From Warburgia ugandensis (Eukaryota > Streptophyta > Magnoliopsida > Canellales > Canellaceae), in NCBI GenBank assembly GCA_035236585.1, contig CP141128.1, positions 24,395,618 to 24,459,617 on the forward strand: DNA of 64,000 nt, written 5' to 3'. A program made the position numbers and the translations under genes. The notes beneath the pieces are model-generated. The model saw nothing but the letters and a program-made list of their open reading frames with translations, was not told the DNA's origin and ran no database searches. Of this stretch, positions 52,389 through 63,192 are shown in pieces (positions within the stretch are counted from its first letter, which is position 1; the number at the start of each line of letters is the position of its first letter).

Positions 52389-53980
52389 AGTCCTTAGACT
52401 TCCTACAATACAGATTGATTAGATTCTATAACTTCAACTATTGTTCTTTGTAACAACCTTCCAATCTTTGGAAGTAATTTTCTCTTTTCTTATTCTTGCA
52501 TTATTTGGAAGTGTATACTTTATTTCTTCTCTACAGTTCATACTTCTTTACTATTTCCTTCTATTGACAACTTCTTGTCAAATTCTGTCCTTGAATAATA
52601 GTTTCCTTGTAATGAATCTTTCCTCATTCCCATCCATTATTTTTGTAACACTCTTTGAGTGCCATTTTATTCATAATACTTGACTTTCTATATTTTTCCT
52701 TCCAAGATAGTGTCATTTAACTCTGCATATATATTCTTAATCCTCTTCTGTTATTTCTTTCTCATATTTAGAACAATATTCAGAACATTCTCACAATCTA
52801 TGATAATATTTATCGCTTTTCCTCTCATATATATATTTATATGTCATAGGCTTCAAAATTTCTAAATTTTGCATTTCCTCATGCTTCTTTCAAGCGTACC
52901 TCATAGCCTTTACCATATCATACTAACTTTTTATTTCCAATATTCTTAATAATTCCAATTAAAAGAGTCCATATTGACTTTGTAATCATCCCTTCTCAAG
53001 TCTTTACAAACACAATAATTTATCAACTATTCTTTAATTCTCAACAATCTATTATCAACTCATTTAGGATTTATGCAACCAATGGAAAAACTTCACTAAA
53101 AGAATGTCCTTATGTTATAAAATCAATAAGAGATATATTTCTCTAATTGTCATTGTCATTTCATATTTTGATCTCATATTCCACCTTTGTTGGGTCAAAT
53201 TCCATGCTATCCTTAAAATTTATATAACTTAAACTTTGCTTTCTTTAATCACATGTACACTTACAAGACAAGTTTTGTAAGTGTCTAACATATATCCCCT
53301 GAATGCTCTTGATTTCTTGAAATCTAAGTTCATATATCATTACCACTTCATTCAATATATTTCATTTTCCTCAAATTCATGAACATCTGTTATCTAACTC
53401 ATAGAACTTTAAAATTTGTTTTTGATTTTATACTTTGATGTTGCATTTCCAATTCCCAATTAATAATAAATTTGAAAATGCTCATCCTTATAGAGAAAAA
53501 GGATACTTAATTTCCTCAACATCATTTATGCATCCTTATATTGATTCCTCCTTTTTCTTTTCCTAAAAGAAATTTGTTACTCTCATAATGTAAATTGCTA
53601 TAATACTCCATATCCTTAAAAAGTTGTTCTTTCAACTCATTCATATAATTTGATGTTCTTTTCCTCAAATATTATAGATATTTTCTCATTCAATCTCATG
53701 TAAGATTGAAAATCTTCAAACTATCTTAAAATTTCTAACCACTTATTTCTCCAACAATTTGGATTCATAACTCATTCACAATCATCTTTAAACTTAAATT
53801 TAACAACCAATATTTGTTTTCATTTCTCATGTTTTATTTCACCTTTCCTCAAAAATATATTTCCCCTTACTATATTTCTTAAATCTTTCAATATCACCAA
53901 CTCCATCATGTAATTGGAAGTAATATCTCTATTCATATTTAGCTCTTCATTTGCCTTGATCAATAAGATGTACTCCTCTT

Positions 53981-54252
53981 CATGATAATCAATTACTATA
54001 TTTTCCTAATCAATATTTCTCTTTGTTTTCCTGTTTCATGACCATGATAATCAATGACTATATTTTCCTAATCAATATTTCTCTTTGTTTTCTTTGTTTT
54101 TCTGTTTCATGACCATGATAATCAATGACTATATTTTCCTAATCAATATTTCTCTTTGTTCTCATGTTCCATGACCATGATAATCAATGACTTAATCAAT
54201 GACTATATTTTCCTAATCAATATTTCTCTTTGTTTTCATGTTCCATGACCAT
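53981..54252. repeat. 62-71 bp minisatellite, about 4 copies
   Basis: Units start CATGATAATCAATKAC at 53981, 54043, 54114 and 54176 and contain TATTTTCCTAATCAATATTT. Lengths are 62, 71 and 62 bp; one unit has an extra TTTGTTTTC-type step, and the last has a short internal repeat of CTTAATCAATGA. Confidence 0.9.
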
Positions 54253-55249
54253 TTTACCATCTATACCAAAGGTACTTCTCTTTATGATTGTCCCAAAATT
54301 ATTTTCCATAGCACCAAAGTTATTATATCAATAATTCTTTAATCCTTGAAAATCCTCTAGTGCTAATTTCCACAATGATTTGTCATACCTTTTATAATTT
54401 CTAACTTGTTGATTTCATAATTGTTGCACCATATATAGAGCTATAATTTCTTTTGTTAACCATATATTCTCATGGTTTAATTGTCTTTCTTAATAAGTTT
54501 GGGATCATATTTTTGTCCCTTTAACATATCTAACTCTCTTTTTCCTTTTCATTTTATTCTAATATCAACGATCACCTCTTCATGTTCTAAAATTTTATCA
54601 TTTCTCCACTAAATCCTTTGCCTCACTCATTTTGGAGAAAAATACTTGCTTAACTCCTTACTCATATTTATTTCAAACTATTCTCATTCACAAATTTTGA
54701 ACTTTCTCACCTATCTCCTTAAATTTTTGTCAAGCCATATCCTCTCTATTTTGATGATTAATTTCATTTAACTAATTGTCATAATACTATACATGTAGCA
54801 ATTCTAATTCCTACATTTATATTTCTTTATATATTTAATGTTAACTTTGAATTTTACAATACTTCTAATGTTTTCATCTTTAACACATATTTCTCATAAA
54901 TCTCCATTTCACCTTTTCCATAAGGTTGGAAATTTTTTTAATTTTTTTTTTTATCTTATTTTCCAATTTATCACTTTTTTCTCTTTATCTCCATTTCTTC
55001 ACTTAGTAATGGTTATATACATACTTCACTTAATAATGGCTATATACATACTAGTATTAACGTACTTTGTATATTTACTCAGGACTTTAGGTTAGACCTG
55101 AACATCATACCTTACATCTATTGTAATGTTTTCCCTATGGATTTCTATATCTTATTATTCCCTCTATTGGAATTCTTATTTCCTAAGTAGTATTTCTAGT
55201 CCTTTAACTAGATAATAACTACTTATACTATACTATTCCTTCATTATAC

Positions 55250-55535
55250 TAACTCTTTCTATACTCATTCTCAACTAATGAGTTTAACTCTTTCTATACT
55301 CATCCTTCACTAATGAGTTACTCTTTCTTCACAAATGAGTCTACTCTTTCCATATTCCTCAACTAATGAGTTTAACTCTTTCCTCACTAATGAGTCAACT
55401 CTTTACATCCTCTTTAACAAATTAGGCTACTCTTTCAAGGCTTATCCTTCACTAATGAGTTAACTCCTTTTATACTTATCTCTTAACTAATGAGTTTAAC
55501 TCATAACTCCTTCTCATCAACTAATAATTTATCTC
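55250..55535. repeat. Degenerate minisatellite of ACTAATGAGTTTAACTC units
   Basis: About ten irregular copies of CTAATGAGTTWACTCTTTC spaced 20-45 bp apart, near the 5' end of the B2 internal region. The spacing varies, so slippage and point change both acted. Confidence 0.8.
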
Positions 55536-55582
55536 TTATTCACTCACTTCAGGTTGAACTTGAGCCTGCATACTTGGTATTT

Positions 55583-55738
55583 CTACAGAGGTAATGAACA
55601 TTGGGTTTGTTGTAGGTGAGGAAGAAGGTTCTTCAACACCCTTGTCATCATCTCTTCCACATTGCTCATTCTTACTCTTTCCATATTGTCTACTGGAGTA
55701 TTTTGAGTTGCCGGTCTTATGACTCTCTTTGGTGGCAT
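55583..55738 (-). pseudogene. gag N-terminus remnant, B2 (51 codons)
   Basis: A minus-strand ATG at 55738, about 110 bases after the primer site, opens a 51-residue frame and stops at 55583. It begins MPPKRVIRPATQN and continues with an acidic/hydrophobic stretch NVEEMMTRVLKNLLPHLQ. Basic MPPKR/MPPRR starts followed by a short helix are common in gag of plant chromoviruses, from family knowledge. A second frame in the same stretch is also open and Ser/Pro-rich, so the call rests on position and start motif. No capsid or zinc knuckle follows. Confidence 0.5.
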
Positions 55739-55848
55739 CTGTCCATAATTTCTATAAATCCTTTATACAACTACTTCTATCTTAATCTAGACTTGGATTA
55801 TAATCTCTCCTTTGGACATCTCTGTACTGTACTGTGACTGGATGAATT

Positions 55849-55860
55849 GCTCTGATACCA
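55849..55860 (-). other. Primer binding site (initiator Met tRNA), B2
   Basis: Plus strand GCTCTGATACCA, then AC, then the LTR at 55863. The same primer as family A. Confidence 0.92.
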
Positions 55861-55862
55861 AC

Positions 55863-57880
55863 TGTGACGACCCGGGTTTTTGTAACATGATTTGTAAAGT
55901 ATTTTGAAAGGCAAGGCCCTTAAGAGTGTAAAAAAATTTTACAAAACAAAACATCAAAAATTCTTTTCTTTAGAACTTGTTTTGAAAACCCAAGTCACCA
56001 CTTCATACATAACATAAGTACAATTTGTGTACAAAATAAAATTCCATTGAAGGAATATACTTTTATTAAACTCCAAGATCCATCCAGTGGTTCACAGTAC
56101 AGCCAAATCTATTACAGTACTTGTCCAAATTACATAATCTAAAACTCAAGCTCACCATACAATAAAACTCTCAACAAAGAAAAATACATGTCTTCAAGGG
56201 TATACCTTCAAGATTATCTCTTCAAGTCTTCTATCGTCTTCAGCTCCTAACTCTCCTTCCCTGTATCTGAGATATTGCGACAAGTACAATATCTCAGCAA
56301 GCAATGCTTGGTAGGGGATTCAAGAAACATAATAATTGCTAAGGTAATTACAATACTTTATAATCTCATTATCCTTAAACATACAGTTTACTTTGTAAGT
56401 TATGTATATCTATATACATACATACCCTTCATGGGTAAACCAGTTAAATTTGTGAAAGTAGTCAAATATCATTCCCAACTAAGCTGATCAATTCTCTTCA
56501 TTTTGAGAATTTAGTATTACAACTAATCTTATACTGGGAATTTCCCTTCTTGGGAAATATTGGTAATATACAATTACCTAGCATTTCTTTATGCTACAAC
56601 ATAAGGCATTTCACTATGCCTATTCTCATATGCATCATAGTGCAAAGTAATCAGAAAGGTTGCTATGCTGTAGTCTGATCCGTACTAGCATGCTCGGATA
56701 ACTGCCCTGTTCACCACCGATACCATTGTGGAAAATATTATGTCACTGCCCGTATGAGGGGGCAAGACTTTCACATTGGTGGCCTTCCCATAATTGCCAC
56801 CACCCGACTTTTAGCCTCTCTTTGGGCAAGGTACCATCATATCATCAAATTTCAAGGAGCGGGTGGCCAAACCCTCATAACTCCTCTAGCAATAGCATTC
56901 CCCTAGGCTTATGCCTATTAAAACAAACTCACAAGCCTCCAAGCTTGTATATAAAATAGATTTCATATATATCAGACCATATGTCTGTTTCCTTAGGGCT
57001 GAAATATTTTCTACCTCCCTATTCACTTATAGTTTAGTCCTTCACCATCTTATATGTGTTTGGTTGGATAATAAGGTTTTCAAGAGATTTAATACAAGTA
57101 TTAACATTACTATTGTCAACATAAGATCATGAGTACAATCATGTATACCTCATGTAAATGCATTCATCAAATCCTCCTACCTTTAAGGAGTGATCTCTTT
57201 TCCCAAATCTTCCATGATCCTGACTGATGTATATGATCTATACATCCATACGTATTGTCAATATATAAATTATGAACCATCCTATTGATCACTAGATCTG
57301 ATGTTTAGAATGATCTTTAGATCATTCATATCTAAGTATTTTTCTATCTCTAAGTCTTTGTGTGTCCATCTCCTTGATCTTGATCTTTCATAGATCCATT
57401 GATTTACAATCTACACCTATTGATAAAGATCAGGGTCCTAGATCTTCTATCATCTAGTTCTTCTTTGATCTAAGTTCAGTTATTGGATCATCCCTAAGGA
57501 GGATGATCTTGGTTTTCTTCCTTGAATCATCTTTGATCAAGGGTTTGGATTATCTATTTTAATGAACTATAACAAGCATACTAATAAACATGCATACTAA
57601 GTACAATATAGTATTTTTATTCTTATTGTTCTTGATCATCCAAGATCTAATGGATCTTCTTTGATCATCCTTATCTTACTTACTGTTTTTATTATGGTTA
57701 GGTAATTTACTAACCTTTTATGCTCTTATTATTATTATTCAACCAGTTAATGTGCTGGTTAAAGGTAACTTATTCAAGCCTAAATCTAGACTGCTCCTCT
57801 TATTTCCAATTGGCTAAGGCTTACTAGCTGAATGGGTGAACACAAAGTGGTTACTTCAATCCTCATGTAAGGAGGGGTTT
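55863..57880 (-). repeat. 5' LTR of B2, first part (before nested insertion)
   Basis: It starts TGTGACGACCCGGG and matches solo LTR B1 for about 1.37 kb. The remaining 57230-57880 is absent from the other, deleted B copies and includes a GATC-rich stretch. It is broken at GGTTT (57876-57880), the left target duplication of B3, and resumes at 61476. Confidence 0.88.
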
Positions 57881-59900
57881 TGTGGCGACCTGGGTTTTTA
57901 TAACACATTTTATAATACATTTTGTAAAGATAGGGCCCTTAGAGTAAAAATTTTTCGCAAACCAAAACAACGAAAATTCTTTTCTTTAGAATATGTTTTG
58001 TAAAACCTAAGTCACCACCTCATACATAACATAAGTAGAATTTTGTATAAGATAAAATTCCATTGAAGGAATATTCTTTTATTAAACTTCAAGATCCATC
58101 CAGTGGTTCACAGTACACAACCCATTGTATCCTTACAATACTTGTCCAAATATACAATCCAAATTACAATGTTCAAAATTCAATACATGTTCTAATACAA
58201 TGTTTCAAGGGATATACCCTGATTACTTATTCTTCAATTGTTCTTCAAGTCTTGAGCTCCTAAGTCTCCTTCTCTGTATTTGAGATATTGTAAACATTCG
58301 AACATTTACAATATCTCAGCAAGCTATGCTTGGTAGGGGATAAGAATGTAAGTTATTGACAGTATAATTTCAATATTCAAGTATCCCATAATTCATTCTA
58401 TCATAAACACATTCATTAATAACTATTAGTTATAAGGACATCTCATTTCCTTGTCATTTGTGTTCACCTTTATACATACACATTGTATAAGGACAAATCT
58501 GTTAAAAATGTAAAAATAATCAAGAATCATTTCTATACAAAGCTGATCAACTCCATTCATTATAAGAGATTTGTATCTCAGCTAGTTACTATACAGGGAA
58601 TTTCCCTTCTTGGGAAAAATATTGGTAATATACAATTACCTGGCATTTCATCATGCCATCCCTTAAGGCATTTCACTATGCCAATTTCATATGCATCATA
58701 ATGCAAAATAATCAAGGACTACTATGCTTGCAGTCTGATCTGTACAGCGTGCCCAGATAACTGTTCAATAATCCACTTATACCATTCTTAGTGGAAATTA
58801 CAATATCCATGTCCATATGGGAGGACCATGGCTATCACAGTGATGGCCGTCCCATAAATGCCCCACCGGACTTTTAGCCTTTCTTAGGCTTGATATTCAA
58901 CATCATGTAAGGAGGCGTTTAGACCTCTCTTACGTCAATGGGAGGTGAGGGAAAAGCACTTGGCTCTTGTATACCTCCTATAACCACAATGTTCAGAGTC
59001 CACTGGAGTGGTACTAGCTCAACCTTTGACAAGGTTCCTATGAGCTCTTTACCTTAAGTCCCTTCTCTAATTGATTTTAATTAATTTTCATGGATATGCA
59101 CAATGTCATCCATGGATGTTCATTATTTTCCTACTTTGGGCCAAGAAAATGATAAATCATTCCTTGTATTGTCCAACTAACTATAGCCCTTATTAAGTCA
59201 AAATCATTCATTCATCTTAGTTGTCCATGAATTTCTATATTTCATTAGTCTACATTTTTTGTGATTTATGCTCCTTATATCTTAACAATTACTTAACAAT
59301 TTTATAAAATTTGACAATAAGTAAATCATCAACTTAAAAGCATAAATCAAATATAAGTTTAACAACTATATACTAACATTCTTCCTATGAATGTAACTTA
59401 AGTTAGTGAAATAAAACTAACATGATCCTAAGTTATGAAACACATCTTCTATCATAATGAAATCATGTTTAAATCCTAATTTACACTAACATGATCCTAA
59501 GATAATCAAATCTACTAACAAATTACTCATTTAGGGCATATCATACTAAAATTTAAAGATTACACTATCATGCTTTCTAACTTAGAACATAAATCACATT
59601 TACACTTCTATATCCAATAAAAGACAATTAAAACTTAAAACATAAATCACGTTTACACTTCTATATCCAATAAAAGACAATTAAACTAATTTTATTAAGA
59701 TTATTATAAACCTTTAAATATGATCCAACCATTAGATCTTAGGTGTTTTCCTTTAGATTAAGGGTTTTAATTACCTTTAGGGCTTTTAATCCTTAAGATC
59801 CAAAATTCATATCCACTTGATTTTGTCACATTTCATCCATGATCTCACTGGATTCCATCATAATATCATCCCTTTAATCCATCCCAAGGATCTGATCATA

Positions 59901-59919
59901 CTTGATCTCATTGATCAAG
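59901..59919. repeat. Small inverted repeat CTTGATC-TCATT-GATCAAG in B3
   Basis: A perfect 7-bp stem around a 5-base loop. The same sequence is kept in B2 at 62435-62453 despite divergence around it. Confidence 0.7.
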
Positions 59920-60890
59920 TGGGTCCCTTTGTATTTTTTTTTTAAGGGTTTTTCTACCATAAAGGGTAGATCCCCTATTTTATCCAAGATCTGTCAAAAT
60001 TAACCACAAATATTACTTTATTACATTATTATATCATCATTAAAATAAATTTCCAAGATCTGATCACCTCAGATCTTGAAGATCTTAGAAATTGGACACT
60101 TATTTCCAAAATACAGAATAATTCAGAAATAATTTTTAGAAATATTATGATTTCATTAGAAACTAGACATTACAATCTTTCCATAACTTCTTTCTGATTT
60201 CAATTTGGAGTTCATATGACTCCACAATCTTAAATTGAAGTTTACAGCCATTCCTAGGGTCCAGATTTTATCTGGGCCCACCAGAATTAATCTCTCTCAA
60301 TTGAGGGTCCAAACCTTGTTAGATTTTCTTGAAAATTGTACCCTAGGGGTTTTTGATCCTTCTAGATCAATTGGAAGCTCAGAATTTCCATCTGAGCTCT
60401 CTATCATCATCAATTGAAGGGTCTGGTATTTACTTTATTTTTACCATTTTTCATTCAAACTCAATTACAGAAAAATGAAAATTACACTAAAACATAATAA
60501 ATATGTATGGGAAGTAGTTCCACCTACCTGATTGGAGAAAAACAATATGATTGATGCCCAATTTGAGAGAATTACTGGTTGATGATAATATAGCCCAATT
60601 ATCCACCTTTTTAGGATTTTCTGTTGTTGGAACCGTTGGATCCTAAAATTGATTTGGGGCTTTTGTATATACTGTAGTATAGGATATTATGGATGGTGGA
60701 ATTGATGAGATTCTCCTAGAACGGAGTGCCTAATTGAATTTAGGTCTCTTGTTCCAATAAGAAAGAGGAGAGAGAAATAAGGAAAAGAGAGTTTGGGGAG
60801 GGATGAAGGGGAATTTGGGGCTAAACTTCTAGGGAAGAATTGGAAATTTCATGGTTAAGGTTGTGAAAATTTTTGAAAATTTTTGGGACA

Positions 60891-60898
60891 TATTTATA
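60891..60898 (-). promoter_or_regulatory. LTR TATA box, B3
   Basis: Minus strand GCTATAAATATG, about 575 bp inside the LTR edge at 61470, equivalent to 51318-51325. Confidence 0.5.
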
Positions 60899-62434
60899 GC
60901 CAAATTTGAATTTTTTATCATTTCTTTTGATAAGATATTTTATTACTTTAGAATTTTTAATTACTAATGCATTCTCCATTCCCACTACAATCTCCACTAC
61001 CAGCAATAATGCACTGAGAAATTATTGGTGCTTCTAGAACGTTGGGCCACTTTGTGGGCCCCACTTTGATGTGAAAAGACCTTTTTGCCCTTTTAACTCC
61101 AAAATTGAAGAATAATAGGCAATATTTGTCTGAACTTGGAATCTAGCATACTTAGTGGCGTTGGAATTGTATTTCTAGGTACTTCATGAATATTGAGGTC
61201 TTATTTCTTGGATATGGGATATGGGTAAAATTACCATTTTACCCCCAAATGGAAAAATTAAGGAATTTTCATTTTAACTCAGAATTGGACGTACTTAATG
61301 TTGTTTCGATCAGTTTTCCAAGTACATCCATAATTTCTATGTTTTAATTTATAATATAATCTCTATAAAAAGAAAAAATTTCAATAACCTAATATTCCAG
61401 CCCAGAATTTCTAAAAATTCAAACTTTATTAATTTTCCTTAATAATTTACAAAAATTCGGGGTCATTACACGTTTAGACCTCACAAACATCAACGAAAGG
61501 TAGGAGAAGAGCGAGGCTGTATTAGATAACCCCCTTAACCACTATGTTCATCATTCACTAGAATGACCATCGCTCAACCTTTCATAAGGTTCCTATAAGC
61601 ATGTTTACCCTAAATACTCTTTCTAATGGATTTTAATTAAGTCCATGAATATTTATAATGTCATTCATGGGGTTTATTGTTCTTCTCCTAGTTTTGGCCA
61701 AGGATTTGATAATCCTTATATTGTCCTACTAACTATAGCCCTTACTAATTAAGTCCAAAGTACTCCATTCTTATTTGTGTCATGAAACTCTACTTTCTCA
61801 GTAGAATACATTTTTGATGTTTTATGCTCTTTATGTCATAACAAGTAGATCTACTAATAACATTTAACTATAAATGAATTATAAATTCAAAGCATAAAAC
61901 TACATAATTTAACACTTAATGATAATGAGACAAGGTACTTAAAATTACTCTAACATGATTTCCAACTAATATACCTTAATAACTCAATTTAAACTAACAT
62001 GGACTTAAGGTATAATCTCATACTATAGTATAAACTTATATGAAATTCTAGCATGGTCCTAAGTTAGAATGACATGAAATCATACTAAAGTGCCCCTAAG
62101 ATAATTAAATCTAGCACCATATGATAACAATGAAATCACATATCATGCTAAAGTCTAAATGTTATACTAGCAAGCTTTATAACATAATCATATTTAAAAT
62201 GCTATTATATAAAATGAAACTAATTAGATTAACATTTATAGAAACCTTTACTTATGATCCAACCATTAGATCTTAGATCTTTTCCTTTGATTAAGGGTAT
62301 TGGTTATATTTAGGGGATTTTCTTTATTAAGGTCCAAAGATCATATTGATCCATTTTTTGTCATAATCCATCCATGATTTCTTGGATTTCATTATATCAA
62401 CATTCATTTTATCCATCCCAAGGATCTGATCACA

Positions 62435-62453
62435 CTTGATCTCATTGATCAAG
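62435..62453. repeat. Small inverted repeat in the B2 LTR
   Basis: CTTGATC-TCATT-GATCAAG, identical to 59901-59919. Confidence 0.7.
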
Positions 62454-62754
62454 TGGGTTCCTTTGTATTTTTAGGGTTTTTCTACCATAATGGGTAGATC
62501 CCTTAATATATCTCAGATATGTCCAAATAAACTATAGATATCACTTTATTTCAATAGTATATCATTATTAAAACAAATTTTCAATATCTGATCATCTCAG
62601 ATCTTCAAAAAAATTTTCTTTAATAAAGAATATTATGTTCATTTTATCATTACATCAGAAAATAGAGATTTCAAGCTTTCCATAGCTTCTTTTTTATCTC
62701 AATTTGGAGTTCAGATGACTCCAGAATGTGTTCTGGAAGTTCACAGTCCTTCCT

Positions 62755-62920
62755 ATTTCCTGAATTTGATCTGGGCCCAAGGAACGGACGGCCCAGATTT
62801 GTCGGGCGAAACGCGTTCAGCTCGTCAGGCATGTCCGCTGTGATGAAATTCCGAAGTACCATCACGGGGCATCCGTGGAAGATCGGGCGATCGGACCGTC
62901 TGTTTAGACCGTCCAACCAA
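62755..62920. other. CpG-rich island inside an AT-rich LTR
   Basis: About 16 CpG in roughly 135 bp, including GGGCGAAACGCGTTC and GATCGGGCGATCGGACCGTC, in an LTR that is otherwise AT-rich. B3 has no equivalent at this place (it goes from TCTGGGCCC to AATTAATCTC). The right flank TTTAGACCGTCCAACCAATC is shared with the B2 3' LTR at about 50682, so the island belonged to at least part of family B. Function unknown. Confidence 0.75.
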
Positions 62921-63192
62921 TCCCTTCTCAATTGACGGACCAAACCTTCTCAAATCATTATGAAAATTCTACCTTAGGAGTTTTGGACCCTTCTGGATCT
63001 ATTGGTGGAGTCAAAATTTTCTTCTGAGCATTCTGTAATCCTGAATTAAGGGTTATGTTATTACTTTATTCTTACCTTTTGTATCATCAAAATAAATTAC
63101 AATAAATTAAAAATTACAGAAACTAGTATTAAAAATCAATAGAAAGTATTCCCACCTACCTGATTGGAGAAAAAACCTTGGTTATATGCCCA

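Larger units (their letters stand above)
51939..55862 (-). mobile_element. Internal region of B2, non-coding and T-rich
   Basis: A 3.9 kb stretch that is strongly T-rich on the plus strand (A-rich in the sense direction), with stops throughout. I could not find protease, reverse transcriptase, RNase H or integrase motifs. A short gag start survives at its 5' end (55738-55583), and three groups of short tandem repeats lie at 52311-52388, 53981-54252 and 55250-55535. The size and lack of pol point to a non-autonomous element. Confidence 0.8.
57881..61470 (-). mobile_element. Solo LTR B3, family B relative, nested in the B2 LTR
   Basis: A 3590 bp LTR from TGTGGCGACCTGGG to GGGGTCATTACA. The target duplication is GGTTT (57876-57880) and CGTTT (61471-61475), one mutation apart. 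The B3 sequence itself has the uninterrupted form GTAAGGAGGCGTTTAGACC at 58909, which shows what the host site looked like and confirms the nesting. It is diverged from B1 and B2 (a subfamily) but co-linear with them, and has no internal region or primer site. The 60-codon plus-strand frame at 60235 has no support. Confidence 0.9.
50440..63192 (-). mobile_element. LTR retrotransposon B2, family B, with nested solo LTR and lost outer end
   Basis: A minus-strand element with two LTRs: a 3' LTR at 50440-51938 and a 5' LTR at 55863-57880 continued at 61476-63192, interrupted by solo LTR B3. Primer site and polypurine tract sit at the expected LTR borders. The internal region is 3.9 kb and lacks pol. 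The left flank is TTAAG. The right partner is missing because the 5' LTR is cut at CAAT (63191-63194) and joins satellite about 70 bp out of phase. LTRs of about 4.7 kb when complete plus a non-coding centre of about 3.9 kb resemble LARDs described from barley and relatives; that is a comparison of form, not proof of kinship. Confidence 0.87.
61476..63192 (-). repeat. 5' LTR of B2, second part (truncated)
   Basis: It continues from 57880 after the nested LTR and matches B3 (about 58930-60550) and the right-hand parts of B1 and the B2 3' LTR. It ends at GTTATATGCCCAAT where satellite begins. The equivalent of B1 35448-36403 (about 955 bp, including TATA region and LTR edge) is missing, so the LTR start and its target duplication are lost. 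It contains a CpG-rich island at about 62755-62920. Confidence 0.85.

Noticed and set aside
62671-62943. 90-codon minus-strand frame over the CpG-rich island
   Set aside because: Open because of local GC richness. It is missing in B3 and cut in the B2 3' LTR. No known domain.
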